NCBI RefSeq assembly: GCF_019599545.1
Contig: NZ_JAIEZV010000004.1
Location: 124,001-188,000, forward strand
DNA length: 64,000 bases
Direction of reading: 5' to 3'
Source of the DNA: Halobacillus sp. Nhm2S1
GTDB taxonomy: Bacteria; Bacillota; Bacilli; Bacillales; Halobacillaceae
Below, one piece after another: positions 8,803 through 17,882 of this stretch. The translations under genes and the position numbers were made by a program. How positions within the stretch are numbered: position 1 is the first letter of the stretch; the number at the start of each line of letters is the position of its first letter. Under the pieces are notes generated by a model. It ran no database searches. It was not told the origin of the DNA and worked only from the letters and a program-made list of their open reading frames with translations.

Positions 8803-8935
8803 GTACACGCCTCACTCTCTAGAGATGGGAACTTTTCATTTCATTCCAGAAGCGCTTCATTAAGGAAACTGTACTTGGTACCTATTCAAATTACGGAGGT
8901 GCAGGTTCAAAGAAGTAAAAATATATAATGATAGA

Positions 8936-8972
8936 AAAAAGCCAGAGCTGAATGAAAAGCTCTGGCTTTTTC
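8936..8972. terminator. Bidirectional terminator after ycgQ
   Basis: GCCAGAGCT and AGCTCTGGC form a 9-bp stem with A- and T-runs on either side, between convergent ycgQ and the amino-acid permease gene. The stretch 8803-8935 shows no gene. Confidence 0.88.
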
Positions 8973-8974
8973 GT

Positions 8975-9667
8975 TTAAAGATATCGGTTGTGACGCTTCT
9001 CCAAATAATCTTGAAGAGCCGAAAAAATCATAGTAAGCGGCCAATACACAAGGGCTGCTGTAATGTACATCGTCATCGAATCGACCGTTCGACCTGCTGC
9101 GATTTGTGCTTTATTCAAAATCTCAGGCACAGAGATCATGGCAGCAAGTGATGTGGCTTTCAGCAAATCAAGAAAGACATTACCAAGCGGCGGGATAGCA
9201 ATTCTCGTTGCCTGAGGCATAATGATTCTCCTGATCGCCTGCCAATACGTAAAACCCAGGGCGCGGGATGATTCCCATTGACCGTTCGGAACACTGTTCA
9301 GAGAAGCTCGATTGATTTCTGCAATATACGCTGCACTGTTTGTTCCGAAGCCAATGATTGCCGCTACGGTTGCCGGCATTTTTATTCCTACAACAGGAAG
9401 TCCGAAATACAAAACGAATAAATACACGAGAATTGGGGTACCTCGCATAAAAGAAATATAAAATCGGGCTGGCCATCTGAGCCAGATATAATCCGATCCT
9501 CTCGCAAGTGCTAAAAAGAAACCCAGAACGAGCCCGACCAGCATACCGCTCAAAGCAACAAGCAAGGTCAGGGGCACACCTTCAAGAATAAAAGGAAGGT
9601 TTGCCCAGGCACGCTCCGCGTTAAAAAGTTTTTCGATTTGAATTTCGTTTATTTCGATACCTAACAT
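8975..9667 (-). CDS. Polar amino-acid ABC transporter permease (HisM/TcyB type)
   Basis: A 230-residue permease with about five membrane segments and the EAA-type coupling loop (NGQWESSRALGFTYWQAIRRIIMP). It carries a polar amino acid, cystine being one possibility judging from general likeness to Tcy permeases; this is not decisive. AAGGAG lies close to the ATG. It follows its binding-protein gene by 10 bp. No ABC ATPase gene is present nearby, so the ATPase must be supplied from elsewhere. Confidence 0.85.
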   Translation of the reverse strand: MLGIEINEIQIEKLFNAERAWANLPFILEGVPLTLLVALSGMLVGLVLGFFLALARGSDYIWLRWPARFYISFMRGTPILVYLFVLYFGLPVVGIKMPATVAAIIGFGTNSAAYIAEINRASLNSVPNGQWESSRALGFTYWQAIRRIIMPQATRIAIPPLGNVFLDLLKATSLAAMISVPEILNKAQIAAGRTVDSMTMYITAALVYWPLTMIFSALQDYLEKRHNRYL

Positions 9668-9677
9668 AAGGATCTCC

Positions 9678-10559
9678 TTACAGTTCTAGACCTTCGATTT
9701 CACGGATATCTGCTTCTGGTTTTTTAGAAGCATCCTTGCCACCGAAGAACTCTTCAGAAAGCTTCGTAAGGGTTCCATCGTCTCTCATCTCTTGTAACAC
9801 AGCATCGATTTCCTCTTTCATTTGAGAGGCATCATTAGGCATAACAATGGCAGAGTTCGTCGGATGGAACTTCAAGTCCGGGTGTAATTGAACTTCAATA
9901 TTAGGCAGTGCTTTTAAGGCAAGAGACTGCAAGTAGTAATCATTGATGATAAAGTCTGTATTCCCGTTCTCGACATCTCGCAAGTACACATCATTGGTTA
10001 CATTTCCGTATGTTTTCGTTTCTGCACCGAAGTGTTCAGCAATTTGTGAAAACACGGTAGTTGCTCCACCACCATGTGTTTTTCCTTCGAGGTCTTCTAA
10101 TTTCTCGATTCCAGATAAGTCAGACTCACGGACAATCATAGTGGAATAAGAATATTTATATGGTTCACTAAACGTAAACTGTTCTTGACGAGCTTTCGTC
10201 ACTTCCATGTCGTTGATCACTGCGTCGATACGGCCACTGTTGATGGCAGAAAGTAGTCCATCGACTCCGTATTCTTCAAATTTCAATTCAAGACCGAGGC
10301 GATCCGCTACCTCTCTCATGATTTCCACATCATATCCAGTCATCTCATCAGAGTCTTCTGGATAATAAGAAGCTGGGAAAAGTGTACCGGAAGTACCGAC
10401 AACAATCTCCCCTTTTTCTTGGATTTCACTCCATTTGCTATCGGAAGCTTCTTCGCTTCCATTGCTATCTGAACTGCTTTCTCCTTCATTACTTGAACCA
10501 CAAGCAGCAAGAAATCCGGCAAGCATAAGCATAAGTATGAATAAAAGACCTTTGCGCAT
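9678..10559 (-). CDS. Amino-acid ABC transporter substrate-binding lipoprotein
   Basis: A 293-residue SBP_bac_3 family protein. The signal peptide ends in a lipobox (GFLAACG), followed by a serine/glutamate-rich linker and a two-lobed binding domain with GYDVEIMREVADRLG and INDMEVTKARQ. I chose the ATG at 10559 with GGAAGGTGG 8 nt upstream over the GTG four codons earlier. It delivers an amino acid to the permease encoded 10 bp downstream. The ligand is not readable; cystine-type binders have similar layouts. Confidence 0.85.
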   Translation of the reverse strand: MRKGLLFILMLMLAGFLAACGSSNEGESSSDSNGSEEASDSKWSEIQEKGEIVVGTSGTLFPASYYPEDSDEMTGYDVEIMREVADRLGLELKFEEYGVDGLLSAINSGRIDAVINDMEVTKARQEQFTFSEPYKYSYSTMIVRESDLSGIEKLEDLEGKTHGGGATTVFSQIAEHFGAETKTYGNVTNDVYLRDVENGNTDFIINDYYLQSLALKALPNIEVQLHPDLKFHPTNSAIVMPNDASQMKEEIDAVLQEMRDDGTLTKLSEEFFGGKDASKKPEADIREIEGLEL

Positions 10560-10751
10560 TCGTTTTTCCACCTTCCATATGTTTTTTGCACCTGTCTAAT
10601 ATAGCAACTTGACACCTGTAATATCAACTGCCTGGATCCTTTTTTACACATTCCATTTTTTCCACTTGTATTCTCACCCTTTCGTGATATCATAATAACA
10701 TGTATTAAATTAAAATAATTTTAAATAAAATCTCTATTTCACCTTATTAAT

Positions 10752-10766
10752 TGACTTTCATTCTCA
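10752..10766 (+). promoter_or_regulatory. Fur/PerR-like palindrome upstream of the P1B ATPase
   Basis: TGACTTTCATTCTCA matches the 7-1-7 layout TGATAATnATTATCA at about 10 of 14 positions. It lies 25 bp before the ATPase start, within the likely promoter. In B. subtilis the related gene pfeT/zosA is under PerR and Fur. Confidence 0.45.
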
Positions 10767-10791
10767 ATTAACAAAAGGAGTTGAAAATTGT

Positions 10792-12702
10792 ATGAATCAA
10801 TCACGAACCTTATCTCCCTTGAAGTGGTGGAAATTACCATCACCTTCCACCCTTAAGGAACATGTTGAATTAATGGCAGCCGTGATCAGCGGACTACTTA
10901 TCTTAGTTGCATGGTATGGAGAACACCATTGGGCACCATCTGTATATATCAGTTTATATGTAACAGCTTTCCTTATTGGTGGTTTCGCTAAAGCAAAAGA
11001 AGGATTAGAAGAGACAATAAAAGAAAAATCGCTGAATGTTGAGTTGCTCATGATTCTAGCCGCTATCGGCTCTGCTTCCATTGGATACTGGACTGAAGGA
11101 GCCATTCTCATCTTCATCTTTGCTCTAAGTGGAGCTCTGGAAACATATACGATGAACAAAAGCCATAAAGAAATTTCTTCCTTAATGAGTTTGCAGCCGG
11201 AAGAAGCCTTCCTAATTACAAATTCCGGGTATGAATGGGTACCTGTAAAAACGCTACAAATCGGCGATCAAATATTAATCAAACCCGGGGAACGTGTCCC
11301 TGCAGATGGAAGGATTGTGAAAGGCAATTCCACGTTAAATGAAAGTGCCATTACCGGTGAATCTCTCCCTGTTACCAAAAGTGAAACTGGAGAAGTTTTC
11401 GCAGGAACGATGAACGTTGACGGCAGCCTTGTCGTCTCTGTCACCAAACCGTCGAATGAAACACTTTTCCAAAAAATCATTACCATGGTTCAAAATGCTC
11501 AAAGTGAGAAATCCCCTTCCCAATTGTTTATTGAAAGGTTTGAAAGTACGTATGTAAAAATCGTATTAGCCGTGGTGGGTCTTATGTTATTCCTCCCACA
11601 TTTTCTGTTCGGATGGTCATGGATGGAAACCATTTACCGGGCCATGATTCTACTTGTCGTCGCTTCTCCATGTGCCCTTGTCGCTTCCATTATGCCTGCA
11701 ACATTATCGGCTATATCAAAAGGTGCACGCCATGGGATTTTGTTCAAGGGGGGCGTACACCTTGAACACCTCTCTCATCTAAAAGCAATCGCATTTGATA
11801 AAACGGGGACGCTCACGAAAGGAGAGCCAGAGGTCACTGACTTTCTTCCAATAGAAATGAACATGGAAGCTTCCATTCTTTCTGTCGTTTCTTCCATTGA
11901 AAATGAATCCAACCACCCCCTAGCCCAAGCAATCGTAAACTATGCCAAAAAAAATGACTGCTCTTTTTCTTCGGTCGAAAATGTCAAAGATCACAGTGGG
12001 ATGGGTGTGAGTGGACAATACAATAACGAGGAGTGGAAAGTAGGAAAAGCCGATTTTGTCGGGAAAGAAGCAGCAACTACCTATAAAGATAACCTTGCAG
12101 AAACCCTGGCTTCGGAAGGGAAAACCGTGATTTTTGTAGCAAAGAGTGAGCAGATCGTCGCCCTCTTCGCCCTGAAAGATACGGTTCGAAAAGAAGCAAA
12201 GGAAGCTATTTCAACACTAAGAAGCCATGGTGTTTACACCATTATGTTGACAGGTGACAATGACCGCACGGCAAAAGCCATTGCTGAAGAAGTAGGAATG
12301 GATAACTATATCGCTGAATGTACGCCTGACCAAAAACTTCAGGAAATCAAAATATTAAAAGACCATTTTTCTCATGTGGGTATGGTTGGGGATGGGATCA
12401 ATGATGCACCGGCGCTCGCAGAAGCTGATGTTGGCGTTGCTATGGGGGAAGGTACAGATGTTGCCTTAGAAACAGCAGATATTGTATTGATGAAAAACGA
12501 TCTTCCCAAGATTGGAGAGGCTACCCAAGTTTCTCGCAAAATGAACAAAATCATCAAACAGAACATTATTTTCTCTATAACCGTGATCATGCTTTTAATT
12601 GTGAGCAACTTCTTGCAAGTCCTCGATCTTCCTTTAGGTGTCATAGGACATGAAGGGAGTACGATTCTCGTGATATTGAATGGACTACGATTACTAAAAT
12701 AA
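10792..12702 (+). CDS. zosA: P1B-4-type metal-transporting ATPase (ZosA/PfeT-like)
   Basis: A 636-residue P-type ATPase with the actuator TGES (about 188-191), SPC in the sixth helix (292-294), phosphorylation motif DKTGTLT (336-342), NHPLAQ and the hinge GDGINDAPAL. The last helix holds HEGST. SPC together with HEGxT and the absence of N-terminal HMA domains define the P1B-4 class, which includes B. subtilis ZosA/PfeT (ferrous iron efflux, earlier linked to zinc). Efflux of Fe2+ or a similar divalent metal is inferred. AAAGGAG lies 10 nt before the ATG, and a Fur/PerR-like box precedes it. Confidence 0.85.
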   Translation: MNQSRTLSPLKWWKLPSPSTLKEHVELMAAVISGLLILVAWYGEHHWAPSVYISLYVTAFLIGGFAKAKEGLEETIKEKSLNVELLMILAAIGSASIGYWTEGAILIFIFALSGALETYTMNKSHKEISSLMSLQPEEAFLITNSGYEWVPVKTLQIGDQILIKPGERVPADGRIVKGNSTLNESAITGESLPVTKSETGEVFAGTMNVDGSLVVSVTKPSNETLFQKIITMVQNAQSEKSPSQLFIERFESTYVKIVLAVVGLMLFLPHFLFGWSWMETIYRAMILLVVASPCALVASIMPATLSAISKGARHGILFKGGVHLEHLSHLKAIAFDKTGTLTKGEPEVTDFLPIEMNMEASILSVVSSIENESNHPLAQAIVNYAKKNDCSFSSVENVKDHSGMGVSGQYNNEEWKVGKADFVGKEAATTYKDNLAETLASEGKTVIFVAKSEQIVALFALKDTVRKEAKEAISTLRSHGVYTIMLTGDNDRTAKAIAEEVGMDNYIAECTPDQKLQEIKILKDHFSHVGMVGDGINDAPALAEADVGVAMGEGTDVALETADIVLMKNDLPKIGEATQVSRKMNKIIKQNIIFSITVIMLLIVSNFLQVLDLPLGVIGHEGSTILVILNGLRLLK

Positions 12703-12705
12703 ATA

Positions 12706-12742
12706 AGAAAGGCGGAACCTTACACGGTCCCGCCTTTCTTTA
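12706..12742. terminator. Bidirectional terminator between the ATPase gene and yfkH
   Basis: GAAAGGCGG pairs with CCGCCTTTC around a short interior loop, with flanking A- and T-rich stretches, between convergent genes. Confidence 0.8.
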
Positions 12743-12748
12743 TATCTT

Positions 12749-13579
12749 CTACCCCCACGTCTCTTTCGTTCTACGATGATGACTCATGGCATTGATCTCC
12801 CCTCCCAGAATAATGACAACTCCTGAAAGGTATAACCAAATCATGAGTACGATCACTGTACCTAAACTCCCATAGGTGGCAGAGAAGTTCCCAAGACTAC
12901 TCACATAAAAAGAAAACAACAGGGAAACTAACTGCCAGCCAAATGTAGCAAACACCGCCCCGGGGACGGTATCACGGTATTTCAACCGTTTATTTGGTGC
13001 CATGACGTACAAAAAAGACAATACGATATAAAAGATGATGGATGAAATGACCCACCTCATCCCATTCCATAACGTTAAAAAGTTTTCTGAAAGTCCGAAG
13101 ACAGAAAACAGTTGAATGCCGATCGTATGACCAAGTACAGGCAGCAAAAGAGCAATTCCGATTACAAAAACCATCGCCACTGTCAGGACAATTGCGATGA
13201 TACGCGATACAAGAAACGAACGGTTCTCTTTGACGTTATGTGCACGGTTGAATGCGCGCATAATGGCATTAACCCCATTAGATGCAGCCCAAAGGGTGCC
13301 TAGTAAACCGATGGATAACAAACTACCATTTTCCCCGCTTAATAAGGAAGAAACATTTTCCGTAATCAAATCGAACGTTTCAGGGGGCGCATAGGTACTG
13401 ACGAAAGCAAGCACACGTTCTTCGTCAATATGTAAATATCCGAGCAATGTAAGTAGGAATATCATAAAAGGAAACAAAGATAGTAGAAAAAAATACGACA
13501 GTTGAGCCGCCATCCCTCCGACATCATCTTCACCGAAGCGAGCAAACAGCTCTTTGCCAAAATTCTTGATGATTTTCAC
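12749..13579 (-). CDS. yfkH: YihY/BrkB-family membrane protein YfkH
   Basis: A 276-residue membrane protein of the YihY (formerly BrkB, mis-called RNase BN) family with six or so helices. Conserved features are the N-terminal GGMAAQLSYFFLLSLFPF, the central LLGTLWAASNGVNAIMRAFNRA and the late YGSLGTVIVLMIWLYLSGVVIILGGE (quoted in parts: SLGTVIVLMIWLY, ILGGEINA). Function is unknown. It is the last gene of yfkJ-yfkI-yfkH, in the same order as in B. subtilis. Confidence 0.87.
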   Translation of the reverse strand: MKIIKNFGKELFARFGEDDVGGMAAQLSYFFLLSLFPFMIFLLTLLGYLHIDEERVLAFVSTYAPPETFDLITENVSSLLSGENGSLLSIGLLGTLWAASNGVNAIMRAFNRAHNVKENRSFLVSRIIAIVLTVAMVFVIGIALLLPVLGHTIGIQLFSVFGLSENFLTLWNGMRWVISSIIFYIVLSFLYVMAPNKRLKYRDTVPGAVFATFGWQLVSLLFSFYVSSLGNFSATYGSLGTVIVLMIWLYLSGVVIILGGEINAMSHHRRTKETWG

Positions 13580-13601
13580 GATATTCCCTCACCTCTTGTG
13601 A

Positions 13602-13931
13602 TCAAGAAGCTTCTTTTGAATCGTCGACAGCTCTCAGCTGCTCTTTCACTTCTTGATTGATTTCCCCTACTTTATTCAGCATACTCTCCGCCTTATCCAA
13701 TAATTCCAGAAGATCTTCCACTCCTTTATTTACTTGCGAAGAAAAAGCCTCATAATTCACTCTAATTCTGTGAATGGCTTCTGAAGGCTGCTTCACATAA
13801 CTTTGACATTTGGAACCAGTAGCTCGTGATTTCTCCCCTACATACTGTCTGGTTTCTTTATCCATAAGTGCTGCTACTCCTCCAACTAATGCTCCTATCA
13901 GTACACCTTTCCAAAGTTTACTCTGTCCCAT
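13602..13931 (-). CDS. yfkI: YtxH-domain small protein (YfkI-like)
   Basis: About 109 residues. A short glycine-rich hydrophobic helix at the N-terminus (LWKGVLIGALVGGVAAL) is followed by a charged, probably coiled-coil region, the layout of YtxH-like proteins. The second ATG (13931) is chosen since AAGGAGG lies 6 nt before it; the first ATG touches that site. The gene sits 10 bp after yfkJ and 20 bp before yfkH. Molecular role is unknown; the name rests on synteny. Confidence 0.75.
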   Translation of the reverse strand: MGQSKLWKGVLIGALVGGVAALMDKETRQYVGEKSRATGSKCQSYVKQPSEAIHRIRVNYEAFSSQVNKGVEDLLELLDKAESMLNKVGEINQEVKEQLRAVDDSKEAS

Positions 13932-13942
13932 AAACATCCTCC

Positions 13943-14410
13943 TTAAAGATTATGATCGTTTTTAATTTTTTCTAACAGTTTAAAACATCCATCATGGACG
14001 AGGTCATACACATATTCAAAATTACCTGTGAAATATGGGTCCGGCACTTCGCTTTCCTTCGAATGAGGTACAAAGTCCAGCAGTTTGGCGACCACTACAT
14101 CATTTTTCTCTCGAATTCCTTTCAAGTCCTGGATGTTTTTATCATCCATCGCAATTAAGTAATCAAAGTCATCCCAGTCCGATGCCTTCACTTGTCTTGC
14201 ACTCATGCCCTCATAAGAGATGCTTTTCTCATCAAGGATTGCCCGTGTCCCTTCATGAGGCTCAGAACCGATATGCCAATGGCCAATTCCTGCAGAATCG
14301 ACGGTTATTTTTTCATCCAATCCTTCTTTGTTCACAAGATCTTTAAAAATAGCTTCTGCCATAGGGGAACGACAAATGTTACCGAGGCAGACAAATAATA
14401 CACGAATCAT
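13943..14410 (-). CDS. yfkJ: Low-molecular-weight protein-tyrosine phosphatase
   Basis: A 155-residue LMW-PTP. The P-loop C8-LGNIC-R14-S gives the CX5R active site at the very N-terminus, and the general-acid loop VPDPYFTGNFEYVYDL lies near residue 120. B. subtilis YfkJ is an active enzyme of this class with a suggested stress role. TTGGAGGA lies upstream of the ATG. It heads the yfkJ-yfkI-yfkH operon. Confidence 0.92.
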   Translation of the reverse strand: MIRVLFVCLGNICRSPMAEAIFKDLVNKEGLDEKITVDSAGIGHWHIGSEPHEGTRAILDEKSISYEGMSARQVKASDWDDFDYLIAMDDKNIQDLKGIREKNDVVVAKLLDFVPHSKESEVPDPYFTGNFEYVYDLVHDGCFKLLEKIKNDHNL

Positions 14411-14629
14411 AACTATGTTCCTCCAATGTAGTGTTTCTCATCTGTTTATTTTCTATGAAAGCGTCAAAAATCCTGCCTAATCAAAACAGTTCACCTAAAT
14501 ATCTTCCCTTTTCATGTCGAAATCAACCGTTCTTTTTTTATTTTTGTACATAAATGACCTTGACATTTGTTTCTAATTTTCGGAATATTTAATATATGGA
14601 CAAATACTAAATATATGGACAGGGGGAAG

Positions 14630-16024
14630 ATGATGGGTGAAGGTAGTGCATTACACAGTTTTTTAAGTGAATTAAGTGGAATTGTCTGGGGACCGTTCCT
14701 TCTGATTTTATTGGTAGGAACAGGGGTTTATTTGACACTCCGCCTGGGGTTTCTTCAGTTTAAAACCCTCCCTTACGCTCTAAAGCTTGCTTTTAAACCA
14801 AGCAAAGAGAAGAAAAAGAATGAAAAAGGGGATATTTCGCATTATCAGGCACTCACCACAGCTCTTGCTGCAACCATCGGAACAGGAAACATCGCTGGTG
14901 TAGCAACGGCCGTTGTTCTAGGTGGACCTGGTGCCGTTTTTTGGATGTGGGTGACCGCTGTTTTCGGTATGGCGACAAAATATGCCGAAGCTGTACTAGC
15001 CGTTAAATACAGAATTGAAGGTAAGAACGGTGAAATGTCCGGCGGGCCTATGTATTATCTATCTCGAGGGTTGAAAACCAAATGGCTCGGACGTCCGCTC
15101 GGTTTCTTATTCGCGATCTTCGGTGCCGTTGCTGCATTTGGTATTGGAAACATGGTCCAGTCCAACTCCGTTTCTGATGTTATGGAAGGCACGTTCAATG
15201 TATCTCCATGGGTGACGGGAGTGCTGCTTACGCTGTTAGCCGGCTTAGTTTTGCTAGGAGGAATTAAAAGTATCGGGAAAGTCACGGCTTTCTTTGTTCC
15301 AATCATGGCTATTTTCTATGTTATTGGTGCACTAATCATACTTATTCTGAATTACAACATGGTCATCCCGGCATTTGGCACTATTTTCAATGATGCATTT
15401 ACAGCAAGTGCCCTTGGTGGCGGTCTACTCGGGACAGTCATTCGTTATGGGGTCGCACGCGGTGTCTTCTCCAATGAAGCAGGTCTCGGTTCTGCACCGA
15501 TCGCTGCTGCTGCAGCCCGTACGGACTATGCAGGACGCCAGGCACTAGTTTCTATGACTCAAGTATTCATCGATACCATTATCGTTTGTACAATGACAGG
15601 TCTAACGATCGTCATGGCAGGCCAATACCAAGGCGGGCTGGACGGCGCTGACTTGACTTCTACCTCATTCCAAATTTTCCTTGGTGATGTAGGGGCGTAT
15701 ATTGTAACTATAGGCTTAGTCTTCTTCGCCTTCTCTACCATTGTCGGTTGGTCCTACTATGGTGAAAAATGCTTCGGTTACTTGACGAAACAACGCTTTA
15801 TCGGTGTTTATAAGATTGTGTTCGTAGCGTTTGTCCTTGTAGGAGCCGTATCCCAACTGAGCACAGTATGGGTTTTCGCTGACGTGATGAATGGCTTAAT
15901 GGCCTTCCCGAACTTGATCGGACTATTACTCCTATCCGGGGTCGTAGCTGCCGAAACGAACAAGTTCCTGAAAGTCGCCAAAAAAGAAAAACAACAAGAA
16001 CGCGAACAACGGCAAGCCGGTTAA
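14630..16024 (+). CDS. Sodium:alanine symporter, AGCS family
   Basis: A 464-residue AGCS symporter that brings in alanine or glycine with Na+. Family marks are GIVWGPFLLILLVGTGVYLT at the start, TTALAATIGTGNIAGVATA, and SNEAGLGSAPIAAAAARTD in the middle. AGGGGGAAG lies just before two adjacent ATG codons (14630 and 14633), so the exact start is uncertain by one codon; a longer frame from 14567 lacks a site. It is likely monocistronic, with TTGACA at about 14558 as a possible -35 element and a strong terminator after it. Confidence 0.9.
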   Translation: MMGEGSALHSFLSELSGIVWGPFLLILLVGTGVYLTLRLGFLQFKTLPYALKLAFKPSKEKKKNEKGDISHYQALTTALAATIGTGNIAGVATAVVLGGPGAVFWMWVTAVFGMATKYAEAVLAVKYRIEGKNGEMSGGPMYYLSRGLKTKWLGRPLGFLFAIFGAVAAFGIGNMVQSNSVSDVMEGTFNVSPWVTGVLLTLLAGLVLLGGIKSIGKVTAFFVPIMAIFYVIGALIILILNYNMVIPAFGTIFNDAFTASALGGGLLGTVIRYGVARGVFSNEAGLGSAPIAAAAARTDYAGRQALVSMTQVFIDTIIVCTMTGLTIVMAGQYQGGLDGADLTSTSFQIFLGDVGAYIVTIGLVFFAFSTIVGWSYYGEKCFGYLTKQRFIGVYKIVFVAFVLVGAVSQLSTVWVFADVMNGLMAFPNLIGLLLLSGVVAAETNKFLKVAKKEKQQEREQRQAG

Positions 16025-16050
16025 CCTTGAATACTGATCTCTCATTCAAA

Positions 16051-16088
16051 AAGAGCTTACCGCACTACGTTGCGGTAAGCTCTTTTTA
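16051..16088 (+). terminator. Terminator of the AGCS symporter gene
   Basis: AGAGCTTACCGCA and TGCGGTAAGCTCT form a 13-bp perfect stem followed by TTTTT. Confidence 0.92.
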
Positions 16089-16155
16089 TGGTGTAAAGTA
16101 AACTACTAGAAAACTCCTTGTTTGAATAGGATTAATGAGGGCATAGGAACTACAA

Positions 16156-16617
16156 CTAAGCTAATCCACCCACCACCCACAGAATAATCAGAAACGATAA
16201 CCCTATTCCTATTGGTAAAAGGAAACTTCGATACACAATCCCCCAAGTAAAATGTTTTCTTCTACTTTTTAAGAACAGATCAACGGAAAAGAAAATACAA
16301 GCTGCTCCCAAGCTGACCCACATAAAGATAACTCCAAAAAACATATGCAATAAACCTGAAAACAACAATTCTGCTTTGGGCTGTCCAGTGATTTTCGCTA
16401 TATATCCTCCTACCCATTCGCTTACAAAGGATGCGGCCACTCCGTATGAGAGAATCAATGGAAGACTATATAACAAACCTACAGGTATAAGTAAAGTCAC
16501 TGTATGTAGATAAACTACTAAACCACTCAGCCCACTATTGAACGCCATGATGAACCCTAGAACAACGGCGTATATAGAACTTGTGATAGAACCAGCTACA
16601 ATCTTTCTTTTTAACAA
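16156..16617 (-). CDS. Hypothetical integral membrane protein
   Basis: About 153 residues with four or five predicted membrane helices (for example VVLGFIMAFNSGLSGLVVYL and LHMFFGVIFMWVSLGAACIF) and basic loops (LKSRRKH). I did not recognise the family. The start is uncertain: TTG at 16617 has AAGGGGGA 6 nt upstream, while a longer frame reaches 16710. It stands alone between the AGCS terminator and the SRAP gene; an AT-rich upstream region (16711-16764) could hold its promoter. Confidence 0.55.
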   Translation of the reverse strand: MLKRKIVAGSITSSIYAVVLGFIMAFNSGLSGLVVYLHTVTLLIPVGLLYSLPLILSYGVAASFVSEWVGGYIAKITGQPKAELLFSGLLHMFFGVIFMWVSLGAACIFFSVDLFLKSRRKHFTWGIVYRSFLLPIGIGLSFLIILWVVGGLA

Positions 16618-16764
16618 ATACAATCCCCCTTCTCCGCAAAACATTAATATGATACTTGACTGAACTTTGCGGAAAAAGAGGTAAATAAATCCATCCAAAC
16701 TCTTCACCATATATTTTAATGATTATTTTATTACACCACCCTGACTTATCCATTAAAATAATCG

Positions 16765-17430
16765 TTATGCTATCGGAGCGATACAGTCAGGGCCTTCGTT
16801 TTTAGCTGAGTTGACGTAGTCGCTGACTTCATAGGCACGGAGGTCGTCCATTGTCAGTTGTTCAACAAAACCCTTGGCATCTGAAGGCGACCATTTCACT
16901 GGTTCAATCCACTCATCCTCCCTTCCCTCAGGCAATATCACGGGCATACGGTTGTGAATTGGAGCCATAAACTCATTCACATCCTGAGTGAGAATCGTAC
17001 AAGTGTAAAGGGATTCTTCATCCCCTTCCCATTGGTCCCACAAACCGGCAAAAGCAAAAAGTGAACGTTTTTCAGGTTGGATCCTCACAGGTTTTTTTCC
17101 TGATTCGGTCTTTTGCCATTCATAAAAGCTATCCGCCACAATTAAGCAGCGTTTTTGACTCATCAGCCTTTTGTAGCTGGGCTTTTCATGAGCGGTTTCA
17201 CTTCTTGCGTTTATCATTTTGTAGCCAATCTTAGGATCTTTGGACCACGAAGGGACAAGCCCCCACTTCATATAACCTGCACGTTTTTGTTTTCCATCAT
17301 GGATAACCGCCAGCACCTTTTGCCCCGGTGCGATGTTATACCGTGGTTCATAACCATTGATCGGCCTTTCGATTCCATACTCTCTCAATATTTCCGCTTC
17401 TTCAGCTAACAACGTGTACCTTCCACACAT
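16765..17430 (-). CDS. SRAP-family abasic-site protein (YedK/HMCES type)
   Basis: A 221-residue SRAP (SOS response-associated peptidase) protein. Cys2 directly after the initiator Met (MCGRYTL) is the residue that forms a thiazolidine cross-link with abasic sites in single-stranded DNA. Other conserved parts are INARSET, VADSFYEW and PIHNRMPVIL (active-site Asn, Glu, His). The start at 17430 is fixed by the need for Cys2 and by AGGAGG 7 nt upstream; the frame extends 69 bp further but without function. It probably follows the DUF1992 gene (69 bp gap) in one transcript. Confidence 0.9.
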   Translation of the reverse strand: MCGRYTLLAEEAEILREYGIERPINGYEPRYNIAPGQKVLAVIHDGKQKRAGYMKWGLVPSWSKDPKIGYKMINARSETAHEKPSYKRLMSQKRCLIVADSFYEWQKTESGKKPVRIQPEKRSLFAFAGLWDQWEGDEESLYTCTILTQDVNEFMAPIHNRMPVILPEGREDEWIEPVKWSPSDAKGFVEQLTMDDLRAYEVSDYVNSAKNEGPDCIAPIA

Positions 17431-17499
17431 TTCATTGCCTCCTATACGTTTTCTCATGACCACCTCAACCATTGATAAATATAAAAATCCGCGCGTCAT

Positions 17500-17871
17500 T
17501 CAAAATCCGAAACGCCGGTCAATTTGGCTTTGATATTGTTTGAATGCCCCGGATTGGTCCATTTTTCTCTTTTCCATCATCATATCAAAGCGAAGCTTTT
17601 TCTCTTTCCATTCCTTTTTATAGTGAGCGGATAACTTCGGATCTTTAATCTCAGCTAAGAGATCTTCAATTTCTATCATTTCTTTTTTCAGGACCATTTC
17701 TTCAGGCAGCATGTTGGCATTCTTTAGAATCCTATAACTGTTTCTAAGTTCTGGAGGCAGATGAGCGAATTCGTCTTTGGGAAGTGGTTTTCCTTTTCCA
17801 GGTAAGTTGTCGAAATCCCCTTTTTTCATGGATTGTTTAATCTTTTCCTCAACCAAGTGGCCATAATCCAT
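17500..17871 (-). CDS. DUF1992 (DnaJ-C28-like) protein
   Basis: A 123-residue, lysine-rich soluble protein. The N-terminal half (EEKIKQSMKKGDFDNLPGKGKPL) is the DUF1992 signature, shared with the non-J part of eukaryotic DNAJC28. The role in bacteria is unknown. It is 11 bp downstream of the deaminase gene and probably in the same minus-strand operon (19728 to 16765). Confidence 0.8.
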   Translation of the reverse strand: MDYGHLVEEKIKQSMKKGDFDNLPGKGKPLPKDEFAHLPPELRNSYRILKNANMLPEEMVLKKEMIEIEDLLAEIKDPKLSAHYKKEWKEKKLRFDMMMEKRKMDQSGAFKQYQSQIDRRFGF

Positions 17872-17882
17872 CTTTCTGCCCC

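Noticed and set aside
8803-8935. A possible small gene between ycgQ and the permease.
   Set aside because: No open frame with a start and site; the sequence holds only the terminator at its end.
12749-13579. RNase BN, the old name of the YihY/BrkB family.
   Set aside because: The protein is an integral membrane protein with no nuclease motif; the RNase BN name was an early misassignment for this family.
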